Shown here piece after piece: positions 32,511 through 43,955 of a DNA stretch of 64,000 nucleotides. Source of the DNA: Escallonia rubra (taxonomy: Eukaryota; Streptophyta; Magnoliopsida; Escalloniales; Escalloniaceae); the NCBI GenBank assembly GCA_033065855.1, contig JAVXUO010002880.1, positions 52,201-116,200 on the forward strand, read 5' to 3'. A program made the translations under genes and the position numbers. Within the stretch, counting starts at the first letter, position 1, and every line of letters starts with the position of its first letter. The notes under the pieces are model-generated. The model did no database searches, had not been told where the DNA came from, and saw only the letters and a program-made list of their open reading frames with translations.

Positions 32511-32825
32511 CAGTGTCCGAACAGATGACCTGCATTATCACCTCTGTATCGACTTGTAGAGTACTTCTGTCACATACTTGGCTAGGAACCGGTGAGTAGA
32601 ACCAAGTGCCACCACAGACGGGCCCTCCCTTTCTGCATGTAAAGATGGTAGAGCACCACATGCTGATGTCCGAACAGATGACCTGCATTATCACCTCTGT
32701 ATCGACTTATAGAGTACTACTGTCACATATTTGGCTAGGAACCGGTGAGTAGAACCAAGTGCCACCACAGACGGGCTGCTCCTCCCTTTCTGCATGTAAA
32801 GATGGTTGAGCACCACATGCTGAGG
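32511..32825 (-). repeat. Tandem duplication of the beta-subunit gene's 3' coding end
   Basis: The block gatgacctgcattatcacct to caccacatgctgatg (32524-32675) is repeated at 32685-32820. The right copy includes the functional stop at 32691-32693 and the last 45 or so codons; the left copy lies downstream of the stop, in what would be 3' UTR. Unit 2 shows traces of the same duplication and unit 1 does not. Confidence 0.85.
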
Positions 32826-35800
32826 TCTTGAAGAAGGTGGCGGAATTTCCATGTGGGATGCCGGAACGTTTAGTAGTGTCATTTGCAGATGTGCAGGAAC
32901 TAATGGTGGCTCCTTTGCATAGTCCTCGGCCCCAAGTTGCAAGTTGTTGTAGCTCGAGTCCGGGGACTGGGGAGGTTCGAAGCCAGAAATGCTTTTGATA
33001 TCTTCTGGAACATATTCCTGCAGCATTGGTGCAACAATTAGAGATTGTGACCATCAAGTAGTTATTTTTCAATATTATACATTCTCAAATGGAGTCTGAT
33101 CCTCCCCCACCCCCACAAAAAAAAAAAACCTCCATAAAGAAAGCAACAAAAATAACAAAAACAGACAGCCATGGAATAAGTTACTTACGTCGATGAAATA
33201 TACAAGAGGGGCGGAGGGGCACGGGCAATGAGCATTTTTTTATCTTTCACCAAAAAAAATCTAAGTTGAAATATACAACAAAGATATTCAGTACGACCAA
33301 ACTAATTCAGCTGTGAATTCAGAAGTGTCCCGATAGAACCAAATGCAAAATGTGCATAAACTAATTTCTTGACCTGTATGGCTTTTTATCTTTCCTTATT
33401 GACTAAAGCAAGAGCCTGTCCAGCAGCCTTCAACGGGCTCAAGACAAGGAGATGAACCAACCTTTACCCCATTATTAGCAACTGAACCCTCTTTTTCCAA
33501 GAAATCACTAATCCCTCACCTATTTGTATATCCCCGATACAGTATCATTATTAGCAAGGTAAACAAAACCATGTGATTTAATATCAACGAAGCGATATGA
33601 AAGGAGTGGGTCAAATGCTGGAAAACTCTAGGGCCTATATGTCTACTATTTTTGTTTTCTATTTTTATTTTATGTTTTTATTTTCATCATTTTCATATCC
33701 AGTTATCATTTTCACCACCTTTTTTCTAGCTACATTTTTAGCCGGTTTGTATACTTGTATCATTTTCATTTCCATTTTCACTTACTTTTGGACCGATACC
33801 TTTATGTTTACCATTTTTGGTCTCCCATTTCTAGTGGAGTAGTACTACGTGCATTCCTCTGCATTACTACCCAAGCAGGGTTGCTTCTGCAAATAACCAA
33901 TATACTCTTGCACCCTACTGCTGAAGAGAAGCTTTGTAACGGGGTGTGGAACTTCGGTGACGTCCCCAGCAATGCCATCTCCACCCTACTGCTGTTCTTC
34001 CAAGCACCGCTGCCTCTCCTCCTTGAATCAAACCCTAATTACTACCCCGACAAACCCCACGATTCAATTCTTTTCCTTCACAATCTACCAATACAACCCA
34101 AGTACCCAACCACATTGCAATCCCAATCAACCCCTACAGTTTTCTTTCACAAAATTCTTGATACAATTCACACACACAAAAAACACTTTTACTGTGTGTT
34201 ATTGCAGCAGCACCATCAACCTGCCCCACCTCCTCCCGCTCCAAACACCCAGTTCGCAACAATCAGTTACGGTGGGGGGCGACGATTGGAGCGCACACGT
34301 ACACACACACCTCTTCTGTGTATAATTGGATCATTAATCAACCTACCCAACTTCTCCCGCTCCAAGCACCCAGTTCGTAACCAGCCCTATCTAGTTTGTA
34401 TCAATCAGTCATAGTGAGAGGGCGACGATCGGATCAAGCAGGGGAGCTTCGTGCTTTTGGAGGTGTGGGGCAACAGATTTATGGAGCTGGGGAGGAAAAG
34501 GGGTTGAAGACTGAAGAGTGGAATGAGATAGTGGAGAAAGTGTGGAGATGGATCGATGCGGAGCGTCCGCCGGCGCAGTGCAGTGGATTTTGAGAGAGAG
34601 AGAGGGGGGGATTATGTTTCTCTGACAGAGGGTGAGCAGAGGAGTGAAAGAAAAAGTGAGGGGGGTAGTGTTTCTCTGACAGAGGGTGAGACTCTGTCGA
34701 GAAAAGCTGAAAACACCTTTAAGGTGTTTTAAGTTTTTTATTCCAAAATGAATACAGAAAATGGTAAAAAGTACACTCTAAAATGAATCTTTTTTGCCAT
34801 CATTGCAAAAACGGGATATAAAAATGGTAAGCATATGGCCCCTAAGTTTTTCTCATTAACCCTATGCTCAAGGTGGCCAGAGCCATCACCTTAGAAGCCA
34901 AGTAAGGACCATCATCAACACTCGCGTTCACATTTCTGTGTCTCAAGCCTGCATTGAGAAAACTTCAAAGCCTGCCTCCTTGTATTAAGTTGCCACATCA
35001 GTTCCTAAGCAGCCTAGTCAACCCAGAGTATCTTGTCAATTCCCAGTAACAAACAAAACTTACTTATGATACAATCAGGACCTGGAATCATACTACATCT
35101 ACGAAAGATGGTCTTTCAGGATTACATTAGAATTCCAGAGACTTAAGTGGAAGGCTGCTTCCAGCCTGAGATTATAGTTATCCTGACCAAGCATAAAGTT
35201 ATATTGTTGTATAGGTGCTTACAAAGGGTAATGCGAAAGCCTATGAGAAATGAAGAAGCTAAATTTAAAGATTCTGAATATATAAACGAGAAAAAAAAGA
35301 ACGAGAGGTAATAACAGGGCAATAAAAGGATAATAGGCCCTTTTTGTGATTGTTCTGTTCTGTTTGGATCAAGAGAAGAAGTTGATGGGGAGGAGAAGAA
35401 AGACAGAAAGAAAAATGGAATCTTTTTTGCGACACAGGCGAATTTTCCTGTTCTTGAACCTTCTTGGCTCCACAATCTGCGATGGTCCAAATCTAACTTT
35501 ACTAACTCTATTCAAACAAATTTTTCCGTCTCTTCCTTTTATCATTACAAGGATAAGCTCCCAATAAGCCTTTTAGCAAGAAGCTATATTGATAGTTCCA
35601 GAGGTAGGCGTAGGACAAGATAGGGTACTTTATGCTTGTGCCATTCCTCTTAGACAATTCATTTCATTCCGTGTTGCGTTTTTTGTTGATTTTCAGAGAA
35701 TACGAAATGAAAACAAGGCTAGCCCTGATGCCGACGCACTTACGGCTTTTGCCAAAGCAGTGTACAGTTTCTGAAGCAAGTGGTACAACACTACAACCCC

Positions 35801-38800
35801 TCTGAAGCAAGCATTGCTTTGGCAAAAGCCTAAACTGCTTTGGTAATAGGGCTAGCCGAAAATAAAAGCAATAAATTTGATATTTTAACTGGGACGCAAT
35901 CGTGAATATATTGCCAAATTGGTTTCTGTTGTTTGATGTGAAACTACCCTCAACTCAACTATCGAAGCCAAAGCATGCTCTCTCTATGATATTCAGCTGA
36001 AAAAAGATTTTGTACCCAAAATGAGCCCTTTGTCTTATAATACTTGTTGGGTTGGCCACAATAATCCTTATTTCCACTCCCTCCTATCCAAAGATTAAAT
36101 TATACATATGTTAGCAATCAAACCCTATCTCAACACTCCCAATTTGATGCAAAATGTGCCTACATTTTCTTCCTTCAGTTTCTTGTCCCCATTGTTATTG
36201 TCATACAGTTTCAAGCCAATATGAGACGTGCCAACAAATATGAAGTACCTGCATACAACTACTTGTAACATAGTATGAAGGTTCGGAAACCTTACTTAAA
36301 ATAGTGGGATGCAAGCCCTAAATTTTCCGTCACACTTTGACTAAGAAATAAAATGACATGTTCGTGCGAATTCAGTTATATCATCGTGCGAATTCCGTCA
36401 CACTTTGTTCCCCCTGTTTTAGATATAATCTACATGCTATTTTTGAGTAAGGGAGACAGCTGTCAGTGTTAGACCCCGCATATTTAAATGCTTATATAAA
36501 AATTTTAAAAATAAAATAAAATTAGAGAGCTTGGGGACGTAATGGGTATTTTGAAATTCTTATTGTTTTAGGAATATAAGTATAAATCTATTAGGTATCT
36601 GAAAGTTACGTACAATATATATTTCATAGGAATACAAGGAAGTTCAGAAAAGTCTCCAGAGAATCCCTAGGAAATGCCATCTTGAGATTTTGGAATTACT
36701 TTGAGGTAAGAATTTAATTTGATTATTGAATTGAGATTCATAGTAGGAATCTTACGAATTTTCTTTGTTTTAGAACCTAATTGAGATCTTTGAGTATATT
36801 AAATTTTAGGGCTTTTGATACAATTGAATTGAGAAGATCAATATTTTGGGTTTAATTGTGCAATTCAAGGTAAGGGTTAACTTTTAAAATCTGATTCAGT
36901 GTTGGACTAATCATTCGTGTAAGGAATTCTTTTGAAAATCTGAATCGGCGTTGGATTGATCATCCGTTTAATGATTTAATTCTTCAATTTAGCTGTCTCG
37001 ATTTTTGTTCCGTCACTGTGTGTTTTCGGTTAAGATTTTTAATGTTTTCTTTCTGCCTCGATTTCTGTTCTAGCAGAGTCTAATTTCGTCTAAAAATTTC
37101 TGAATGTTTTGCTATTTTGGTTTTCATGCCATACAATAGAGCTGTCCACTTGGTTTCGACTGCCGATCGTCACCATGGCTGCTTACCTCCGGTCTTCTTT
37201 ATGTTATCTCGTTTTTCGTGTCAATTAACCCACCGTCTAATAATCTCGTAGTGCATGCAATTGAGTGCCAGTGCTGCATCATCACAGCCGTGTACTTGGT
37301 GTGATGTTTCTGTCATTCTAATTCACTTGATTCCACATTTCTCCAGCCTCCATGCATGGTGTTGGCTTCTTGCATGTCATGATCATGCGTGATCTTTTGT
37401 TATTTACTTTTTTGTATCATTCATGTGTCATCATTATTCACTCTTACATTAGCATGTGTTGCGATTTTTACTCATGTTTCTTCAGCTTAAAGAGAGACAG
37501 CTATCTGCCTTGGTATTGCACTTTAGGTGTAATTACTGTTTCTATTCCAGTTGTATCGTTCTCTTTTCGAATGGATTATAATTCGTGTAAGTAAATTACG
37601 ATTCGGTCGGTTCAATTCCTCTTTAATCCGTGATTTTATTCTTTCAACATAAGAATACTTCTGAGTAAGTTCTAAAATTACTTGAATACCACACTTGGAT
37701 TGCTTGTAAGTATCCGTTAAGTTTCTGGCGCACCAGACTTCGCGTAACTTATAGGTAATATATATATATTTTTTTTGTGAGTCATGTTACAATGTATGTG
37801 ACGCTTCAACTTCTGATTTACCCACGTGGATTAGAACGTGGGCTAGATCAGTGGAATGAGCTAGAGATCGCGATCTTATTTTCTGAACCTTGTCTCACGT
37901 GTCAGTGATGGCATGTGTGACCTTATTCTAAATGGCTCTCTAGTGTCTGTCTCTGTGCAAGGATAAATTTTTGACATTTTGAAATTCTGTCTTTGTACAA
38001 AAATATATTTTAGCATTTTAAAATTATGTCTCGTATCTGTTCCGTTAAAGTTTTGTACCTCCGAAACTTCGTTCTTCAGACATTTTTTGTATCCCTTCTG
38101 GTTGGTCCGTTGAGCGACCTTACTGGGCATTTGGCTCACTCTCTTATTGTTTTTCTCTCAGTAATCAGTAAAAAGGGGACTGAATTACAGGGCTAGCTGT
38201 GTGATTGAGAGCTAACAATTTTATATCAGAGTCAGCATTAGTAGTATAGTTTTGCATTTAGTTTGGTTATTTTTAGAAAGTACAATAGGAGGACTTATGT
38301 GGATTTGAATGATTAATTTGAAACTTCGTGTAGAAGTAATTTGGGGACTTAATTACTGTTTTAGGTCTATTTGACACGTAATTATGTGACTTGGAGATTT
38401 TATTTTTATTTTTTATTTTTAGACGCTCTGAATAACCAGTTTGAGAGACTTGTGAATATTTGGGGTTTTCTGTCTTTATTGATTTGAATTTAACGCTTCG
38501 AAGATTCGGGGCATTACAGTCAGGGTAACAGTGGATAGAGATCTTGAGTTTGAATCAAGAGGGGTTCCATGCATGAGCTATATATGACCTTGAATTACTT
38601 GTTCAGGTTCCGTTTCTTGATAAATAAATTCCATAACAAGAAAAGGCGACAAGGGGGCACAACATGAACATGAAAGTTAGTTAAGCACTAACTAGCTATA
38701 CATCTCACATAATTCCTCAAGAAAGACAAGGGTATTCCAGAACCTATGCCACTCCTACTCTGTTTTCAGGAGAAGTGTGTTCACAACATGTGATACCGCC

Positions 38801-41586
38801 TGAATGCCCTGTCATTCCTATCCTACCATAAGTAGTTGGATCCTGAATCTTGTTTTGGTGTCAGTTACGTAACTATGAAGCACGGACATTTCTAGAAAAG
38901 CACAAGATGTCATGCCCGCACCTGGAAAAGATACGAAACAGGCGTTCTAAAATATTCGTATAGATATGACTTCCTTTGAGTACTCCAAAGTAGTGGAATT
39001 GCCACAACCTACAGTATTAGGACTCGGGTAGGCGATTAACTGCGAAAGATACGAGGTGTACGCTTTCTCACCCCCGCACGACTCACGCCCAGCGACTTCT
39101 ACCATTTTGTACAGCTAAGTGAAGAATACTGTGTGGAAAACTCTTTGGTGTAGATAGAGATACAAGCTCAAGAGGAAGGTAACACGCATATAGTGGGTAG
39201 CAAAACAAAACTATAATGATTTAAAAATATATATATGGCCCTTATTCTCTTAACAAATGGCCCCAGGTAAAGCAAACAGGCAGGAAAGGTCAGCCTTTTG
39301 CCAAGAAATTCCTTATAAGCTATCAAAAACAGAAGTGTGATATACCTCATCAGAAATGGGAAAATCTGTGATTGGCCATATAAGAGACAGCCTAGGAAGT
39401 CAAGGGTACCTACTTTGGCTAGCCTTTTTGACGAAGGGATTGCCCTTTGGTCAGGCCGTGGACAGGTCATCACAAAAAAGAACATAAAAGTAAATTAGGA
39501 CTCTATTACTTAAGCTTTCAAGGGGATGTCCTCATCACATCCGTCCTCCACAACACCCGAGTGCTGCAAAAAATTTCCCGAAGAATTTTAAGGTCTGTAC
39601 ATGTAGGTACCAGTGCACATTTTGGATGCATGGATGCGTGCCATTTTGGATAGACGGATGTAAAACGAACCCATAAACATGATACCCTCTCAGAAACGAT
39701 ATAACACCAGCCCACAACCTCAAAGCATGAGCTAAGACTTTGGAATGCTCATGTCCCTCTTCTCTCCAACCCTCTATGCCAGTTTGTGATGAGGAACTGA
39801 GCAGCAATGTAACTGGTGTGCCTCTGCCACTTTTCTTCTTACTAATAGAGTTTAGGTTAAAATGCAAAAGAAAACAAACAAATGTGTCTAAAAGCCACAA
39901 TTCTGTAAAAAATGGTGCCTATGTTGGATTCAAGGGGTATTTATAATCGATTAAGTACCCTAAACTAAACACTTAATGCAGTAACAAGAACTAGTAAGTT
40001 TGACAAGCATACCAACTCTCTCTTAAAACTAAAAAATCCAATGGAGAATAACAGCAACAATGGCTTGACAACTCACTTTGTCAAAACTCCAATTTACCTC
40101 GCTAGATTGTAATATAGTAGCATAAAGTATTCAGTAATACTAACTCATTACAACAAAATTCTCAGTTTCATTAAAAAGACCCCACTGCAGAACATATTAA
40201 CCATGCCCATCAAGTATATATGCCTAACTATAGGCAGAGAGAGTAAATAATTACCTGCAAGTCTAAAGTGTTGTAAGCATTTCCTTCTTCATCTTGGGTC
40301 AATGGCATGTCAGGGGCATACCTCCATTGTCCATCAACAATGAACCTATACTGGTAAACACCTGAAGGAAGCACTTTCATAATGGTGAAGTCTTTCCCCG
40401 ATCTCTGCAAGGGCTTCCTGATGAAGACAGTACAGAGTTCTTACATTAGACTGCAATTTGAAACCCGAAAGTTAACATTAAAAACGATTAGGGGGAAAAG
40501 GCATTTAATTCCACCTTGTTTTCCAATTATCCCATGATCCCTCCACAGCAACTTCGTTGCCATCGTAACTCCATGTTATCATCACCGGAATTCCGTGTTC
40601 GCTGCCCATGTCTTCATATCCAGACGAAGTTTGCATCCATGAATGGCTTGGAATCTGCATCTCGTCAGGTCTTTGTAAAGGAACCACCGGGACCTGGAAA
40701 TTCACAACAGAACCAATAGATGAGAACGCATATTTCCATGTGTATTTCCATGGGAACATAAATCATAACCAACAAGAGCTAAGAACTTTGTCATGTCTCA
40801 TACAACAGCAACTCCATATACGAATTAAATTAGCTTCTACTTTAGTACCAACTGACAAAGTATAAACTAATCTTCGTAGCAAGTGCTTCCTTACACAAAG
40901 ACAAGTATCGTACTCTGTATCAAAGTTTGTATCATACAGTGTTCAAAATATTGTGTATACGAGTCAACTGGGCAGCAACCTTTTCCTTTTTGTCACGAAG
41001 GAATTCCAACCCCCATGAGACTCGAACCTTTATACAAGACCACCTTACGTTTCCAATTCAATTGCGTCAATCTTCCAATTATAGCAACTGCTTTCTTTGC
41101 AACTTTTTTCTTAGATTTCACATAACAAAGAATTTTTTTCCTTTCACCAAGCAACTACTAGTAAGCATCCACCAGAAGCATATATACCCAATACAACTAG
41201 CTAGTGACATGTCCAAGAAAATCTAGGGTTCCAACGAAAAAAAATTTAAGATCAAAGGTGCAATCTTTTTCCAGATCTACTGATTTCCTGCATATCAAAA
41301 TTTACTTAACTGACAAATCTTAAAGTTACCCATACCAAGAATCAATATAGTAACACTAAATTATTCGAGAAAAATCAACAATAGCCAAAAAGACGAGAAC
41401 TTTGACCTGAGGAGTGAACATCAATGGTGACCCAGATGCCCTAGGGCTAGCAGGAGGAGACTGGCCCATGAATTCACCATGCAGACCATCCTCAGCCGCC
41501 ATGTCAGCACCACCACCGCCAGATGGGCTGTCGCCACCACCACCACCACTGCCACCTCCCTCTTCTCTACCATTTACATTACCCAT
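32691..41586 (-). CDS. SnRK1/AMPK beta subunit (AKINbeta1/2 type)
   Basis: Regulatory beta subunit of the plant SnRK1 energy-sensing kinase, scaffolding catalytic and gamma subunits. Exons on the minus strand: 41407-41586, 40515-40693, 40255-40417 and 32691-33017. All introns are GT..AG, and joining them gives 282 residues, the usual size of this class. The N-terminus MGNVNG can be N-myristoylated at Gly2. Residues about 95-176 form the AMPK glycogen-binding-like (KIS) domain, with [20 protein letters not shown] and [16 protein letters not shown]. Residues about 205-282 form the ASC domain, from [18 protein letters not shown] to [19 protein letters not shown] at the end of exon 3 joins in phase to EYVPED. 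The third intron is 7237 bp and contains a solo LTR and other insertions. Orphan copies of exon 4 lie at 10.1 and 24.1 kb. The linkage of exons 3 and 4 is inferred. Confidence 0.85.
33631..34842 (+). mobile_element. PIF/Harbinger-like element with non-mobile-looking cargo
   Basis: Starts gggcctatatg and ends catatggcccc with ta-containing flanks (cta/taa). The terminal 120-150 bp resemble the small element at 57210-57506 (gaaaatggtaaaa, catcattgcaaaa). Between about 33840 and 34720 lies C-rich then G-rich DNA not found in that element, with an open frame of about 220 residues starting in the AT-rich left part. No domain was recognised in that frame and its composition is biased, so it is not called as a gene. 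Confidence 0.6.
34843..35716. other. Intron DNA: end of unit 3 homology, then unique sequence
   Basis: 34855-35060 still matches unit 1 (11545-11672 and 12565-12770), marking the right limit of the segmental duplication. From about 35060 the sequence is unique to the beta-subunit intron. No gene is supported. Confidence 0.6.
35717..35857. mobile_element. hAT-like MITE, 141 bp
   Basis: Inverted termini ggctagccct/agggctagcc, inner inverted gcttttgccaaagca/tgctttggcaaaagc, and an 8-bp flank duplication gaaaacaa (35709-35716) / gaaaataa (35858-35865) with one mismatch. It is non-coding. Confidence 0.75.
35858..36466. other. Intron DNA, nothing recognised
   Basis: AT-rich sequence within the large beta-subunit intron. 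A short direct repeat (gtgcgaattc, 36364 and 36383) is the only structure noted. Confidence 0.4.
36467..38518 (+). mobile_element. Solo LTR (2052 bp) in the beta-subunit intron
   Basis: Begins tgttagaccccgcatattta and ends gattcggggcattaca, flanked by the 5-bp duplication gtcag (36462-36466 and 38519-38523). It is homologous along its length to 20843-22694 (shared blocks: gagctagagatcgcgatctt, tggttggtccgttgagcgac). It carries no retrotransposon genes. It lies in the same plus orientation as the other copy, antisense to the host gene. Confidence 0.9.
38519..40254. other. Intron DNA between the solo LTR and exon 3
   Basis: No conserved coding segment was found on either strand. The longer frames at 39168-39485 and 39535-39900 show no recognisable domain or splice pairing. 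Confidence 0.5.
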
Positions 41587-43260
41587 TTGGGTTTTTTATT
41601 GTTATTTCACCAAAGAACCAAAAGCACCCACTAAGATTCTATAAGTAAGATTCCACAGCAAAATAAATAAATACCATACCCACCTTTATCAATTTTGTGT
41701 AAAATGTGTATAAATTACTCAGATGGGAACAAATTGAGAAGCAAAAGTGTCATTAAATGAGGGAAGGGGAATATTGCTTGTTGATTGTGATTAAGAAGAT
41801 GCACTGAGGTAACATAATGGAATAAGGTGGTGATATGATGCAATGCAGTCCAATGAGTTTGGAACTATGTCGTAAATCATCAAATGGGTGGGCCAATCAT
41901 GTGGGGTTAATCATTTCATGGGGGAAGATGAAGCCTACTTGGCGTTTGACAAAACTCAAAAGTCACTAATTTTACCCCAAAAAAAAAAAAAGGTCACAAA
42001 TTTGAAGTAGTATATATATTTTCTTATGGCAATTTTCAATAATCTCATAACTTTTGATTAAAGCATTATGTTATATTGCTGTAATATAAGTGGTATAATC
42101 AAATTGTTTTGACAAACGTTTTATTTTATAATATAAGACTAACCTTTTTATATTTATCAGTATCAGAAAATATCACTTGAATGCTAATATATTTACAGCT
42201 TTTAAATGTTTAGTTTGGCGTGCTATTATGCCTTTTAATAAAAATTCTCGAAAAATAAGGTATGCAGAATTCAACTTGTGAGCAAAAGTATTGACAAATC
42301 TTAGAAAAATGAGTTCTATCTATGTCATGAGATCATGCCTTGTGCAACAGAATCCTGATGCTCGAATGGGTGGTTACATGTCTTCATCAGCTGAAAAGTT
42401 TGAGTAAAGAAATGGGCACAAAACCATGGGAAGTTTTGGCCTGCTCATTTTCTTGTGAACAAGTGGGGGCTCCAAAGCAAAAGGTGCATTTGAGCTTAGA
42501 TCCACTTGTTGTTTTTGTGATTTGCAATGACTAATCCGCACATTCTTAACCTTTTTGCTCTTTTATTTAGTGCATCTCTCGAGATCACATGAATGTTATG
42601 TACTCGTGGAGTTGCGAATAGAAAAACAAAAGAAACGAGGTATTAATTTCTTTCTTTTAGTTAAAGGGATAGAGTTTTCTTCAATCACGCATCTCATTAT
42701 GTAACATTCCGCAAGAGAAACAAAAGCCATTTATCTTGGTCTCTATAAATCTTGTTATACTAAGTGACGACTAATTATGCTATTTCATTTTTTTTATGAT
42801 AAAATTTTATACCTCACCAATCAGACTCTCCCTAGTATACAAATATGTGACCTTCTATAGGAAAAGAAGAACCCGAGTTTGACCTTAATTTTTGTGGCTA
42901 GTTTTGCTAAGAAGCGGCGATTACTTGACTTCTAAAGTCATAAATCTTTCAATCGAAAAAATTTGTGACACATTAACAGTTTACAAATTGATAAAAATCA
43001 ATACTATGTGGAGTTAACTGAATAATCACCACATATAATTTTTTTCGTTAGTTCTGAAGTGAAATTATGTTTCTCAATATACAAACTTTACAAAGTGATG
43101 TCGCTAGAACATTTTTATCAAAGGAATAGGCAAAAATGCACTAAAATCAACAAAGGCAATGCAATCCATCTCCTTATCTATCGGCCATCATATCAACCAT
43201 CAACAGGGATCAACCAAACATTCTACAAACGGGCACGAGCACGTACCCAAACCCAAAAAA
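41587..43260. other. Region upstream of the beta-subunit gene
   Basis: The 5' part (41587-42000) should hold the promoter and leader of the minus-strand gene; no convincing TATA box was seen. The rest is AT-rich with no supported gene. Confidence 0.45.
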
Positions 43261-43264
43261 CACT

Positions 43265-43917
43265 AAGAGCCCGTTTGGTTTTTTATTTAAAAAAATAGAT
43301 TTCAAAGTAAATTTTAATTAGTTTTTAAAATCATATTTAATCCATTTTAAGCGGAATCAGTTTACTGTTTGACAAAAGTAGTTGTAACTAAAAGTTACAA
43401 AAAGTGTTTCGATAAAAAGTTTTAAATCAGTTCTATTATGACAAAATGACCGTAGAGAATACTTAATAAATAAAATTTTAGTATCCATTTAAAAAAGTAA
43501 TGTTAACATAACTATCATTTCTAAATAATTATAATATACACATAAATTGTTGAAAATCTATTTTCACCTAGCGGCAAAAGCTGTTTATTTTTTATTTTAT
43601 ATTAAAAAAGCCCAGAATGTAATATTAGTGCTTATAGAACAATAAATTCTTCAAATGAGTTAAAGGGTATGAGATGTCTTTTTGTGAGAAATACGAGGAT
43701 AGTATGGTAATTTAGAAGGTCAAACCTGATTATGAAAAATGTGATATTTCATAATTCTTAATGTCCATGATCATGAATATAATCAATTTTGAGGTAGATT
43801 AATTAAATATCTTAATTTTTTTTGCCAAATACTCAGATATTTTGATTTAATCTAAATTAAATTAGGTTTTACCATCCTAAAATCAATTCTAAATGCTCTC
43901 TAAGAGCGCCAAACAAC
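43265..43917. mobile_element. Possible degenerate MITE
   Basis: The left end reads gagcccgtttggtt, a frequent MITE terminus, and the right part contains gccaaacaacatgggg in roughly inverted sense. The boundaries are eroded, the interior is AT-rich and no target duplication was verified. Confidence 0.3.
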
Positions 43918-43955
43918 ATGGGGTGCAGAAATGCATTTGTTAGTACCAGCCCATG

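Noticed and set aside
33755-34414. 219-residue frame
   Set aside because: Starts in the AT-rich end of a transposon and continues through biased sequence without any recognisable domain; noted as possible cargo only.
39168-39900. Frames of 105-121 residues in the beta-subunit intron
   Set aside because: No domain, no suitable splice pairing and no conserved composition.
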